This document shows positions 11,545-24,000 of a stretch of DNA of 64,000 bases, piece after piece (the first letter of the stretch is position 1; every line of letters begins with the position of its first letter). The DNA lies in NCBI RefSeq assembly GCF_963970025.1, contig NZ_OZ018776.1, positions 310,001 through 374,000 of the forward strand, written 5' to 3'. Under the pieces are notes generated by a model, which did not search any database, had not been told where the DNA came from, and saw only the letters and a program-made list of their open reading frames with translations. A program made the translations under genes and the position numbers. This DNA is from Rickettsia helvetica. GTDB lineage: Bacteria > Pseudomonadota > Alphaproteobacteria > Rickettsiales > Rickettsiaceae.

Positions 11545-12162
11545 ATGAAGCGAAATCAAAAAACCTTACCGATTATATTAGCCTCCGGCTCCCCTGCAAG
11601 AATTGAGTTACTAAACAGAATTAAAATTATCCCTTCACAAATTATTCCAGCAGATATAGACGAAACACCTAATTTGCGTGAATTACCCGCTCCCTTAGCC
11701 ATAAGACTTGCTTACGAAAAAGCTATAAGAGTTGCATCTCAAATAGAGGAATCAGCTATAATTATAGCTGCCGATACCGTAACGGCAGTAGGTAGAAGAA
11801 TATTGCCGAAAGCTACTACTTACGAAGAAGTCAAGAATTGTATTAAGATGTTATCCGGGCGTCGTCATCGTGTCTATACTGGTTTATGTATTATCAAAAA
11901 AGAGAATGACGAGCTTACAGTTAGACAAAAAATAGTTCATACTATTGTTAAGTTCAAAAAATTAAGTGATGAAGAGATTAATTTTTATTGTTCTTTGGAT
12001 GAGGGAATAGATAAAGCCGGCGGATGTAAAATTTCCGGTTATGCAGAAGCTTTTATCTCATTTATTTCCGGCTCATATTCAAATGTTATGGGATTACCTT
12101 TATTTGAAACGGTAAATGCTCTAACTTCTTTAGGTTTTAAGGTACATAATACTCCTAAGTAA
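11545..12162 (+). CDS. maf: Maf-like nucleotide pyrophosphatase
   Basis: The 205-residue protein has the Maf/HAM1-fold signatures: substrate-binding [11 protein letters not shown] at residues 13-23, the catalytic-aspartate motif AADTV (Asp77), and [11 protein letters not shown] around 104-114. Maf proteins hydrolyse non-canonical or modified nucleoside triphosphates (dTTP/UTP or m7GTP type by subfamily) and are linked to septum-formation control. It starts nine bases after infA and so probably shares its message. A palindromic repeat begins 11 bases after its stop and separates it from convergent dksA. Confidence 0.9.
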   Translation: MKRNQKTLPIILASGSPARIELLNRIKIIPSQIIPADIDETPNLRELPAPLAIRLAYEKAIRVASQIEESAIIIAADTVTAVGRRILPKATTYEEVKNCIKMLSGRRHRVYTGLCIIKKENDELTVRQKIVHTIVKFKKLSDEEINFYCSLDEGIDKAGGCKISGYAEAFISFISGSYSNVMGLPLFETVNALTSLGFKVHNTPK

Positions 12163-12173
12163 AATGAAGAACA

Positions 12174-12296
12174 GTATACGAAGATCAACTTCAAAAAGAG
12201 CAAGGAATCCACAAGGTGAGGAGCAGAGCAATAATACGTGAGCACCGCAGCTCTTGTAGGATGACGCAGCCAATTTTTGAAGTTGATCGAGTATAC
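12174..12296. repeat. Palindromic element (family C) between maf and dksA
   Basis: The outer arms GTATACgaAGATCAACTTCAAAAA and TTTTTGAAGTTGATCgaGTATAC are near-perfect complements, and the right arm ends exactly against the dksA stop codon. A related copy lies at 36943-37070 in inverted orientation. It shares the core CCACAAGG...GAGGAGC and the CGCAGCTCTTGTAGGATGACG stretch. Confidence 0.75.
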
Positions 12297-12728
12297 TTAG
12301 TTTCCAGGCTCATCCAAATGACTTCTCTCATAATTTTCATGACGCTCTTGAGCTTCAATACATAATGCAGCAATAGGTCGTGCTTCTAATCTTTTTATAC
12401 CTATTGGGTTGCCTGTTTCTTCACAATAACCGTATTCCCCATTTTTAATACGTGATAATGCTTCTTCTATTTTACTCATTAATTTACAATATCTACTTCT
12501 ACTACGAAGCTCAAAAGCTCTTTCTGTTTCATGAGTAGCACAATCGTTAAGATCGGATTCTTGTAAATTTTCTTCTTTTAAATGATTTAAAGTCTCTTGA
12601 GACTCCTTTAATAAATCCTCTTTCCATCTTAAAAGTTTTTGTCTAAAATATTCTAGGTGATTAGGACACATATATTCTTCATCTTTAGAAGGTTTATATC
12701 CCATAGGTAATTTAGGTGTTTCTAGCAT
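12297..12728 (-). CDS. dksA: RNA polymerase-binding transcription factor DksA, Cys-poor type
   Basis: The 143-residue protein has the DksA layout: an N-terminal coiled coil, a tip with conserved acidic residues (Asp59 and Asp62 in SDLNDCA, matching E. coli Asp71/Asp74), and a C-terminal zinc-finger-like end (YGYCEETGNPIGIKRLEARP...ALCIEAQ). Of the four zinc cysteines of classical DksA, only two remain (Cys102, Cys123); Thr105 and Ala126 replace the others. DksA acts in the RNA polymerase secondary channel with ppGpp. The Cys-poor form resembles zinc-independent DksA paralogues known in other proteobacteria, so it may work without bound zinc. It is convergent with maf. Confidence 0.93.
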   Translation of the reverse strand: MLETPKLPMGYKPSKDEEYMCPNHLEYFRQKLLRWKEDLLKESQETLNHLKEENLQESDLNDCATHETERAFELRSRSRYCKLMSKIEEALSRIKNGEYGYCEETGNPIGIKRLEARPIAALCIEAQERHENYERSHLDEPGN

Positions 12729-12835
12729 ATTAATATCTCAATATTAGCTTTAACATATTATATTTATAAGGTTTTTAAAATAATATAATATATAACTTAA
12801 AATTAATGCAAGAAGATTATGAATATTAATATATT

Positions 12836-13753
12836 TTATTTTTTAATTGGATATGCGGTAGTATATACAGCTTCTAAATGCTTTATACTTGTTTTAGTAT
12901 AGTTTTGTGTAGTAGATAGACTTTTATGACCTAATAGCTCTTGAATAGAGCGTAAATCTGCACCATGCTCAAGCAAATGTGAAGCAAAACTATGTCTAAA
13001 TGAATGAGCAGTTAAATGCTGCGGTAAACCATAAAAATGCTTTAATTTAATTAATTCACGATTAAATACCGGTGGCTGCAATTGCTTACCTTGCTTTCCT
13101 CTAAATATCGGTTCATTATCATCTAACTTATACGGCAATATTTCTAAATATTGGGTAATTAAATTTTTAGCAATCGGTAACCATGGAATTATTCTTTCTT
13201 TACTACCTTTACCTATTATTCTTATAAATTCTAGATTTTGTAGATGAAGTTTCGTAATTGATAATGCTTCCGATATACGTAGACCTGAAGCATATATAAG
13301 AACAAGTAGGGCTTTATTTCTAAGTTCTATCCACTTAACATTCCCGTATTCTTCAATATGTTCAAGTGATATTACTACATCATCTTCCGATAAAGCTTTT
13401 AGTAACAATTTAGTTTTTTTAGGAGATTTTATAGAAAAAATTATATGACTATTTAATTGTGTTGTTTTCTCTAAAAACCTATAAAAATTTTTTACTGCAG
13501 ATAAACCACGTGAAATTGAAGAAGTGGTAAAATTATTACAGTTACGTTTCGCAAGCCAACTTCGGATTAATCTTATATCTGCGGTTTTAATATGATTTAT
13601 CGTTACAAGCTCTGAATTATAATAATTCATAAACTCAAGGAAATGCTTAAGGTCATTATTATAAGCAATTACTGTATGATTAGAGTAATTTCTTTGCAAA
13701 ACGAGGTATTGTTGCCACTTATTTATTAATTCTTGAATTGATATATCTAACAT
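12836..13753 (-). CDS. xerC: Tyrosine recombinase XerC
   Basis: The 305-residue protein has an N-terminal SAM-like core-binding domain (about 5-95) and a catalytic domain. The residues of the tyrosine recombinase active site are all present: Arg159 ([10 protein letters not shown]), Lys183, His250 and Arg253 ([10 protein letters not shown]), His276 (LGHKSLS) and nucleophile Tyr285 (TQNYT). XerC and XerD resolve chromosome dimers at dif together with FtsK, which is also in this window (17296). I prefer XerC to XerD from overall resemblance to alphaproteobacterial XerC; the distinction is not certain. Confidence 0.85.
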   Translation of the reverse strand: MLDISIQELINKWQQYLVLQRNYSNHTVIAYNNDLKHFLEFMNYYNSELVTINHIKTADIRLIRSWLAKRNCNNFTTSSISRGLSAVKNFYRFLEKTTQLNSHIIFSIKSPKKTKLLLKALSEDDVVISLEHIEEYGNVKWIELRNKALLVLIYASGLRISEALSITKLHLQNLEFIRIIGKGSKERIIPWLPIAKNLITQYLEILPYKLDDNEPIFRGKQGKQLQPPVFNRELIKLKHFYGLPQHLTAHSFRHSFASHLLEHGADLRSIQELLGHKSLSTTQNYTKTSIKHLEAVYTTAYPIKK

Positions 13754-13938
13754 TTATAAAAACTTAACTATTTTTAATATTATTCTTAATGCTAACAATT
13801 ATTGACTCATAATTTTATAAATGTTAGCATGAATTGAGGATTTATGTTTATATATACGTAACCTATAAAATACAAAAGTAAAACAATTTCTTAAGTAAAA
13901 ATATTTACAAAATTTAATTTATTTTAGGAGAATGAATA

Positions 13939-14419
13939 ATGTTAAATAATACACAATTTTTAGATTTAATGAAATCCTATATGAATCCGGAATTTTATAT
14001 GAGTTCTATGAAAAATATCCCTAGTGTAGATCTTTCATCTATTACAAATACAATGCAAAGAGCTATGAATATTCTTTATAATAACTAACCAAATTGCTAC
14101 AGAAAGCATGCAATCTTTGCTTAAGAAAAATTCCGAGATTATACAAAATAATGTTAATACTATTTTGAATACTACTAAAGAAGCAGCAAATTCTAAAGAT
14201 TTCAAACAAGCTAGTGAATGCCATCAAAAATGTTTAAAATCTATTTATGAAACATCTATGGATAATGCTAAGGAATTAGCAAGTATTGCTTATGAGTCTT
14301 CAACCAAAATATTAGAAGCCGCAAATAAGCATATTGCCGAGGATGTTCATCATGCTTCTAATAATATGCAGAATATGGCAGAACAAGTACAAAAAAACTT
14401 CAATAAGAAATCTGCTTAA
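13939..14419 (+). pseudogene. Phasin family protein (PHA granule-associated), frameshifted
   Basis: The ATG at 13939 follows AGGAG and reads MLNNTQFLDLMKSYMNPEFY to ...MQRAMNILYNN, stopping at 14086-14088. The rest is in another frame, TNQIATESMQSLLKKNSEII through the amphipathic helices to NKKSA and stop at 14417-14419. Joined, it gives about 160 residues of helical, lysine-rich phasin-like sequence (phasin_2 type), which coats polyhydroxyalkanoate granules. The second frame has its own ATG (14108), so a truncated C-terminal product of 103 residues is possible. The PHA synthase at 30912 is also broken, which fits loss of the storage pathway. Confidence 0.65.
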
Positions 14420-14433
14420 AAAATAACTAAAAC

Positions 14434-14516
14434 TGTCATCCCGTGACTTGATCGCGGTATCTTGTAAAGCAGTTAGTATACCTCAAAAGATATCGTGGTC
14501 AAGCCACGGGATGACA
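14434..14516. repeat. Palindromic element (family B)
   Basis: Starts TGTCATCCCGTGACTTGATC and ends with GTGGTCAAGCCACGGGATGACA, an imperfect inverted repeat. Family B copies recur throughout the window. Confidence 0.75.
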
Positions 14517-14531
14517 TGGTAGCAATCCCCC

Positions 14532-15134
14532 TCAATTATTTGCTTTTCTGTTTAACCAATTTTGTAAATAAGACTCTGCTAGTTCCTGATCTTCTATAAT
14601 AATTACATTTTCAGCATTACGTTTATCAGCAGCAGCTGTGAAATTAAACGAACCGGTTATTACTTTCTTTTTATCAATAATTATAACTTTATTATGAGCG
14701 ATTCCAGGTACTTTATCTATGCCCACATCAATTTTTGCTCGTTGTAATTCGTGTAATTTAGAAAATTTCTGCTTTAAATTACTACGATCGAGCAATATTC
14801 TAACTTTTACTCCTCGCATCTGTGCATTAATAAGTGCAGTAGTAATTAACGCATCGCTCATACCGTATGCCTGCATATAAATAGATTCTTCAGCTTTATC
14901 TATCTGATTGGCTATAAACTTAGTACAGCCGGCAGGCGGAGTAAAACATGTACTAACTTTACTTCTTGAAAGCTCTGAAATATTGTAATACTGTATTTGT
15001 GGAGCAGATGAAGCTAATGATTTTTGATTTATTAGATTAGTAAAATAATCCGGATTCTGTCCATAAATACCTAAAGCAACTCCCAAGATAAAGGCAATAC
15101 TTATTTCTATAAATTTATTATTTTTTCTCTTCAT
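14532..15134 (-). CDS. pld: Phospholipase D-family protein (rickettsial Pld)
   Basis: The 200-residue protein has an N-terminal hydrophobic segment (about residues 9-25, signal or anchor) and a single PLD domain with the complete HKD motif: His147, Lys149, Asp154, then Gly161-Ser162-Asn164 (HNKVIIID...GSFNFT). One-motif members (Nuc/NucT type) work as dimers and cleave phosphodiester bonds in nucleic acids or phospholipids. The rickettsial protein is reported to have phospholipase D activity and to help escape from the phagosome. Cysteines in CFTPPAGC may form a disulfide. It is flanked by family B palindromes on both sides. Confidence 0.9.
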   Translation of the reverse strand: MKRKNNKFIEISIAFILGVALGIYGQNPDYFTNLINQKSLASSAPQIQYYNISELSRSKVSTCFTPPAGCTKFIANQIDKAEESIYMQAYGMSDALITTALINAQMRGVKVRILLDRSNLKQKFSKLHELQRAKIDVGIDKVPGIAHNKVIIIDKKKVITGSFNFTAAADKRNAENVIIIEDQELAESYLQNWLNRKANN

Positions 15135-15182
15135 GACTTAATTTATATTTTAGGCCCTGTCTGCATGGTTTGCATTCCGCTC

Positions 15183-15262
15183 TGTCATACCGTGGCTTGA
15201 CCACGGTATCCATAAAAAAATAAAATAAAAACTGGATACCGTGGTCAAGCCACGGTATGACA
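15183..15262. repeat. Palindromic element (family B)
   Basis: TGTCATACCGTGGCTTGACC at the left end pairs with GTGGTCAAGCCACGGTATGACA at the right end, around an A-rich centre. It lies between pld and map. Confidence 0.85.
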
Positions 15263-15312
15263 TCGAGTACTTTTTCCAAACCATACAACAAAATCAATTT
15301 TTATCCTACAGT

Positions 15313-16092
15313 TTAATATGGAGGGTATTTTAATTTTTTAGGCGATAACGTAAATATTTCAAAACCATCTTTAGTCACGCCTATAGTATGCTCAAATTGA
15401 GCCGATAATGATTTATCACGTGTAGTAACCGTCCATCCATCTAGTTTACTTAATATAGTGTCGTAATTACCGGCATTTATCATAGGTTCAACGGTGAAAA
15501 ACATCCCTTCTTCTAATGTTAGACCCGTGCCGCTGCGACCGTAATTTAATATTGACAGTTCGTCATGAAAAACTCTTCCGATACCATGACCTGTATAATC
15601 TCTGACCACCGAATAATTATGCTTCTCGGCATAGCTTTGAATAGCATGCCCAATATCACCGAGTTTAGCACCGGGTTTTACTACTTCAATCCCTTTCATC
15701 ATTGCATCATAAGTTACTTGAATAAGACGCTTTGGCTTAATTGCTACGTCACCGACATAATACATACGGCTAGTATCACCGTACCAACCATCTAAAATTA
15801 CCGTAACATCAATATTTACTATATCACCGTTTTTTAATGGTTTATCGTTTGGAATGCCGTGACAAACCACATGATTTATAGAAGTACAAATCGATTTTGG
15901 AAAGCCTTTGTAATTTAACGGTGCAGGAATGGCATTATGAGAAGTAATAAAATTATGACAAAGGTCATTTAAACTATTAGTAGTGACATTCGGTTTTACG
16001 TGATCAGTAATAAAATCGAGCGTCTCTGCAGCCAATTTTCCTGCTGCCCGCATCTTTACGAAATCTTTTTCCGTGTGGATTTTTATGGTCAT
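15313..16092 (-). CDS. map: Methionine aminopeptidase, type I
   Basis: The 259-residue protein is a standard type Ia enzyme without N-terminal zinc fingers. All five metal ligands can be placed: Asp95, Asp106 (WYGDTSR), His169 (TGHGIG), Glu202 (VEPMIN) and Glu233 (FEHT); His78 is the substrate histidine. It removes the initiator methionine from nascent proteins. The gene stands alone on the minus strand, divergent from the acyltransferase remnant that begins at 16256. Confidence 0.96.
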   Translation of the reverse strand: MTIKIHTEKDFVKMRAAGKLAAETLDFITDHVKPNVTTNSLNDLCHNFITSHNAIPAPLNYKGFPKSICTSINHVVCHGIPNDKPLKNGDIVNIDVTVILDGWYGDTSRMYYVGDVAIKPKRLIQVTYDAMMKGIEVVKPGAKLGDIGHAIQSYAEKHNYSVVRDYTGHGIGRVFHDELSILNYGRSGTGLTLEEGMFFTVEPMINAGNYDTILSKLDGWTVTTRDKSLSAQFEHTIGVTKDGFEIFTLSPKKLKYPPY

Positions 16093-16255
16093 GAATTTTG
16101 GTTACCTTTCACTCAAGTAAAAAAATATATTTTTCATAATACAAAATGGTTCTTTTAATGTAAATAACTTATCCTATTATTGAGAAGTGCTGCTATGTTA
16201 CTTGATTTAGGTTTTGGATATTATATAATTGCTAATATAATTATTATTTAACATA

Positions 16256-19530
<3,275 letters not shown>

Positions 19531-19558
19531 GAGTGGTTGCATGGCTCAATTCCACCTC

Positions 19559-19670
19559 TGTCATACCGTGGTCAAGCCACGGTATCCATAAAAAAATAAA
19601 GAAGAAGACTGGATCCCGCGATCAAGTCGCGGGATGACAAAGTCGATTCCCGCGTAGGCGGGAATGACAT
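19559..19670. repeat. Compound palindromic elements (family B) after ftsK
   Basis: Left half TGTCATACCGTGGTCAAGCC is joined with a right half GGATCCCGCGATCAAGTCGC...GGGATGACA, so the two ends belong to different subtypes of the repeat. A smaller palindrome, TCCCGCGTAGGCGGGAATGACA, follows directly. Confidence 0.75.
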
Positions 19671-19695
19671 AAATACATATTATCATTGACATTAT

Positions 19696-20755
19696 ATGGA
19701 AATAATTCAATTGACTACCTCTAACACTGGAACCAGACACCCAAGTTACTATACCTCATATGCATTACCCCTAAAGATTATATAATACCACGTCTTAAAG
19801 CTTTAAAGGCTAAGATAGCGAAAGTAAACCCGATGGCTATAAGAGATAATAAATGGTCGGATTTACATATAGCAGTAGGATCTAAAGAAATAAAGTTAGT
19901 AAAAGCTTTATGTAATGAAAAAAATATTAATGCTACAGATGTTAAATGTAGAACTCCTTTGGAGTTAGCAATACTTGGTCATGATTTAGAAACAGTAAAA
20001 TTTTTAGTTTAGATGGGAGGAAAAATTGCTCCTAACATGTATGGTTGGTCTGCTATTCACTTAGCAATAAAAATCGGTAATATAGAAATGGTAAAATAGT
20101 ACAATTTTTTCATGATAAAAATCATAATAATAATAAAACTCCTTTAGAGTTAGCTGTAGAATCGAAAAATATCTCATCAGTAAAAGCATTAATTAGCAAA
20201 GGTGCTAAATTTGATATTAAAAGCGAACTCGGTTATAAGATTTTTGAACTTGCTATTGATTCTGAAGATTTGAGATTAATAGAGTATCTAGTAAATCATA
20301 CACTAGTCGGTAAAAACACAGGGCAGCAAACACTGTTAGAAAAAGTAACTCAAATTTATGATAAGAATATAAACACCTCAAAACTAGTAAAAATTTTGAT
20401 TAAAGATTACGCCGAATTTGATAAAGCTTTAGGACAAAAGCTTTTACAAAAAGCAATATATGCCGGTGATTTAGAGTTAGTAGAAACTTTATATAGTATA
20501 AGGTGTTGATAAAGACCAATTAGGGCGTCTAGCTCTGCATCATGCTATAAAAGCTAATTGCGGTGAAGAATTATACAGTTTTTAATTGAACACACTACGG
20601 ATATTAATTATCGTGATAAATCAGGTCTAACACCGCTGGCCATGGCGAAGAGTAATCATCGTGTCCCGGCTATAGAATTATTGCTCAAAGCTAATGCTTC
20701 TGAATATTATATGTATGATGATGTTACTAAAGTGTTAGGAGAATATGGATACTAA
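19696..20755 (+). pseudogene. Ankyrin-repeat protein, multiple stops and frameshifts
   Basis: From ATG 19696 a first frame (MEIIQLTTSNTGTRH...) stops after about 30 codons. Ankyrin-like sequence is then readable in successive frames: WSDLHIAVGSKEIKLVKAL, CRTPLELAILGHDLETVKFL (followed by an in-frame TAG near 20010), GWSAIHLAIKIGNIEMVK, NKTPLELAVESKNISSVKAL, and from 20270 RLIEYLVNHTLVG to LVETLYSIRC, ending SGLTPLAMAKSNHRVPAIEL...EYGY and TAA 20753-20755. At least six ankyrin units are recognisable. Ankyrin proteins of rickettsiae are often candidate effectors. This copy is dead unless short fragments are expressed. Confidence 0.7.
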
Positions 20756-20796
20756 GTCGTCATTGCAAGAGGGTATTGCCCGTATGGATACCGAGT

Positions 20797-20917
20797 CGTC
20801 CTTGCGAGGAAAAACTGTAAGTTTTGACGAAGCAATCCAGTTAAAAAATGCTAATTTATAGCATTTTTTTATTATTTTTCTGGATTGCCACGCTCTCTAT
20901 GTTTACTCGCAATGACG
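20797..20917. repeat. Palindromic element (family A) upstream of ompA
   Basis: Ends CGTCCTTGCGAGG and ACTCGCAATGACG are inverted, and inner arms GACGAAGCAATCCAG and CTGGATTGCCACG pair. The middle of the element contains a terminator-like hairpin (20843-20870). Confidence 0.75.
20843..20870 (+). terminator. Rho-independent-type hairpin inside the RPE
   Basis: AAAAAATGCTA (20843-20853) pairs with TAGCATTTTTTT (20859-20870) around a short loop, giving a stem with a run of T on the plus strand (and, by symmetry, on the minus strand). It could insulate ompA from upstream transcription. Confidence 0.55.
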
Positions 20918-21097
20918 ACTTAGGTATCCACGCAACAACGCCGTTACGAAATGACATATAATCTATACAAATGCCACATATTCATACTAAATTTGTAAAA
21001 ATATCATCTATATTAATAATTATAATAGACATATTTAAAAAGTTGTATTAAATTTACAATACTTTCTAAGTTATTCGATTTTTATTAAGGTTTACAT

Positions 21098-24000
21098 ATG
21101 GCGAATATTTCTCCAAAATTATTTCAAAAAGCAATTCAAAAAGGTCTTAAAACCGCTTTATTCACCACCTCAACTGCAGCATTAATGCTAACCAGTAGCG
21201 GAGCGTTGGGTGCTGCTACAATAGATGCAAATGCAACATTTAGTACAGGTGTGGGGTTAAATCCTGCTGTAAAATTTGCAGGCGGTACTTTACAATATAC
21301 AGATGACGATTTTACGGTTGATGCTGATGAAGCAGTAAATATTACGGCAATAGATGTAAACAATAAAGTACCTGCTTTATTTACGGTAAATAAAAATATT
21401 TCTTTAGGTTCTGTTAATATCAATGGCGGTACGGCATTTCCTGTTAGCATTAGTGATACCTTTACGTTAACTTTAACCGGTACAGATGGATTGGGACAGG
21501 GTGCCGATGTTTATAATGGTTTAGGAGCTATTACCTTAGGCGGTGCCACTGCAGGCTTAACTATTCACTCGGCTTCTATGGATCTGATAACACTTGATGG
21601 GGCACTAGACGGTGCAAATGACGATGAGGGTGTATTAAAAGTTAGTACAGATACCACTTTTACTGCTGCAATAGGTACAACCCATAAGTTAGCTTCAATA
21701 ACTGTTGATGGTGGTGTAGGCGTAGGTGCTATTTCGCTTGCAGCAACAAATATTATTACGAATGGTTCAGTTAATGTAACAGGTACAGTCAGTGGAGCTA
21801 TAAATTTAGCTGGAGCTGGAGCAAAATTTGTAGCAGGCGGTTTAGTCACGGGTACTGCAGTATTTAATGATAATGGTAAATTAACATTAGGAAATGGAAT
21901 AACGGGAAATATAACAACAACTGTAGATGATCAAGGTACACTTATTATTACAGGCGGTAATAATATAGGAAATATAGGTGTTATAGCTAATAAAGGGCTA
22001 AAATTAGTAACTTTTAATAACGGTAATAATAATGCCGGTAATGGAATAGCGGCTGGTAATGTAGTTGCAACAACAATAACAATAGGAGAAGATATCGGAA
22101 ATAACGCATCGATAGTGACTACCGGGCAAATAGAAGGAGCAATAGAATTTACAAATGCTGGTAAGCTAACAGCAAACGGAAAAGTTACAGGTACGGCAGT
22201 ATTAACTACCGATGGTACATTAACTTTAGGTAACGGTATTACCGGGGATATAACATCTGCCGGGAATAACGGTACGGTTATTGTAACGGCAGGTGATATA
22301 GCAAATGCCGGTACCGGTGGTAGTGCACTAAAGCAATTAACATTTAATAACGTAGTAGCAAGTAATGCAGGTAATATATTTGCGACTAACGTAAAGGTTG
22401 GTAATGCTGGAACTGAGGTAACAACAGGGACAGTAAATGGAGCGATTAATTTTACAGCTGCCGGTAAATTAACTGCCGGTGGGTTAGTTACAGGTGCAGC
22501 AGTGTTTAATGCAGATGGTACATTAACTTTAGGTAACGGTATTACCGGGGATATAACATCTGCCGGGAATAACGGTACGGTTATTGTAACGGCAGGTGAT
22601 ATAGCAAATGCCGGTACCGGTGGTAGTGCACTAAAGCAATTAACATTTAATAACGTAGTAGCAAGTAATGCAGGTAATATATTTGCGACTAACGTAAAGG
22701 TTGGTAATGCTGGAACTGAGGTAACAACAGGGACAGTAAATGGAGCGATTAATTTTACAGCTGCCGGTAAATTAACTGCCGGTGGGTTAGTTACAGGTGC
22801 AGCAGTGTTTAATGCAGATGGGACGTTAACTTTAGGTAACGGTATTACCGGGGATATAATAACGACTAATGGTGGTGATGGTACAGTTATAGTAACAGCA
22901 GGAGATATAGCAAATGCCGGTGCAAATGGTGCTGCCTTAGCAGCAGTAACATTTAATAACGCTGGGGCAAGTAATGCAGGTAATATATTTGCAGCGGGTG
23001 TAACGGTTGGTAATGCTGGAACTGAGGTAACAATAGGAACAGTAAATGGAGCGATTAATTTTGCAGCTGCCGGTAAGTTAATTGCCGGTGGGTTAGTAAC
23101 TGGTACAGCAGTATTAACTACAGATGGTCAATTAACTTTAGGAGCCGGTATTACAGGGGATATAACATCTGTTGGGGGTAACGGTACAGTTATAGTAACA
23201 GCAGGAGATATAGCAAATGCTGGTACCGGTGGTAGTTCACTAAAGCAATTAATATTTAATAACGCAGCAGCAAGTAATGCAGGTAATATATTTGCGACTA
23301 ACGTAAAGGTTGGTAATGCTGGAACTGAGGTAACAACAGGGACAGTAAATGGAGCGATTAATTTTACAGCTGCTGGTAAATTAATCGCCGGTGGGTTAGT
23401 TACAGGTGTAGCAGTGTTTAATGCAGATGGGATGTTAACTTTAGGTAACGGTATTACCGGGGCTGTAACATCTGTTGGAAATAACGGAACACTTATAGTT
23501 AATGGGGGGGATGTTGGTGCAGCAATAGGTGCTAACGGTACAGCAAATATACTAAAGCAAGTCACTTTTAATGGAGCGAGTAACGTAACAACTATTGATG
23601 CAACAAACGTGACCATTAATAATGGAGCAGCGGATGTAACGGCAGCAGGAGCAATCACAGCAGCAGTGAACTTTGCAGCTGATGGTGCGTTAACAGCAAA
23701 TAATGGTATTACTGGAGCAGTAACTGCAGCAGGGGGTAATGGTACATTAACGACACTAGGAGTAGGGGTTACCGGAGCAGTAGGTGCAAATGGAGCATCT
23801 CTAAAAGTCCTTAATGCTAAAGTTGATAATGGTGCTGCGGATCTTGTATTTGGTAGTGATATTTATGCTCAAACCGTAAATTTTGATAATGTTGCCGGTG
23901 GTGGAGCAGCAGGTACTATAAAAGTCGGTGGAAACTTGATTGCGAATAATATAGATTTTGGCGCCGGCAGTACGTTAGAGTTTAACGGTCCTGCTGGTAA

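Noticed and set aside
22200..23500. CRISPR array or other short-spacer repeat
   Set aside because: The units are 303-306 bases, directly adjacent, in frame and part of ompA. There are no short repeats with unique spacers anywhere in the window.
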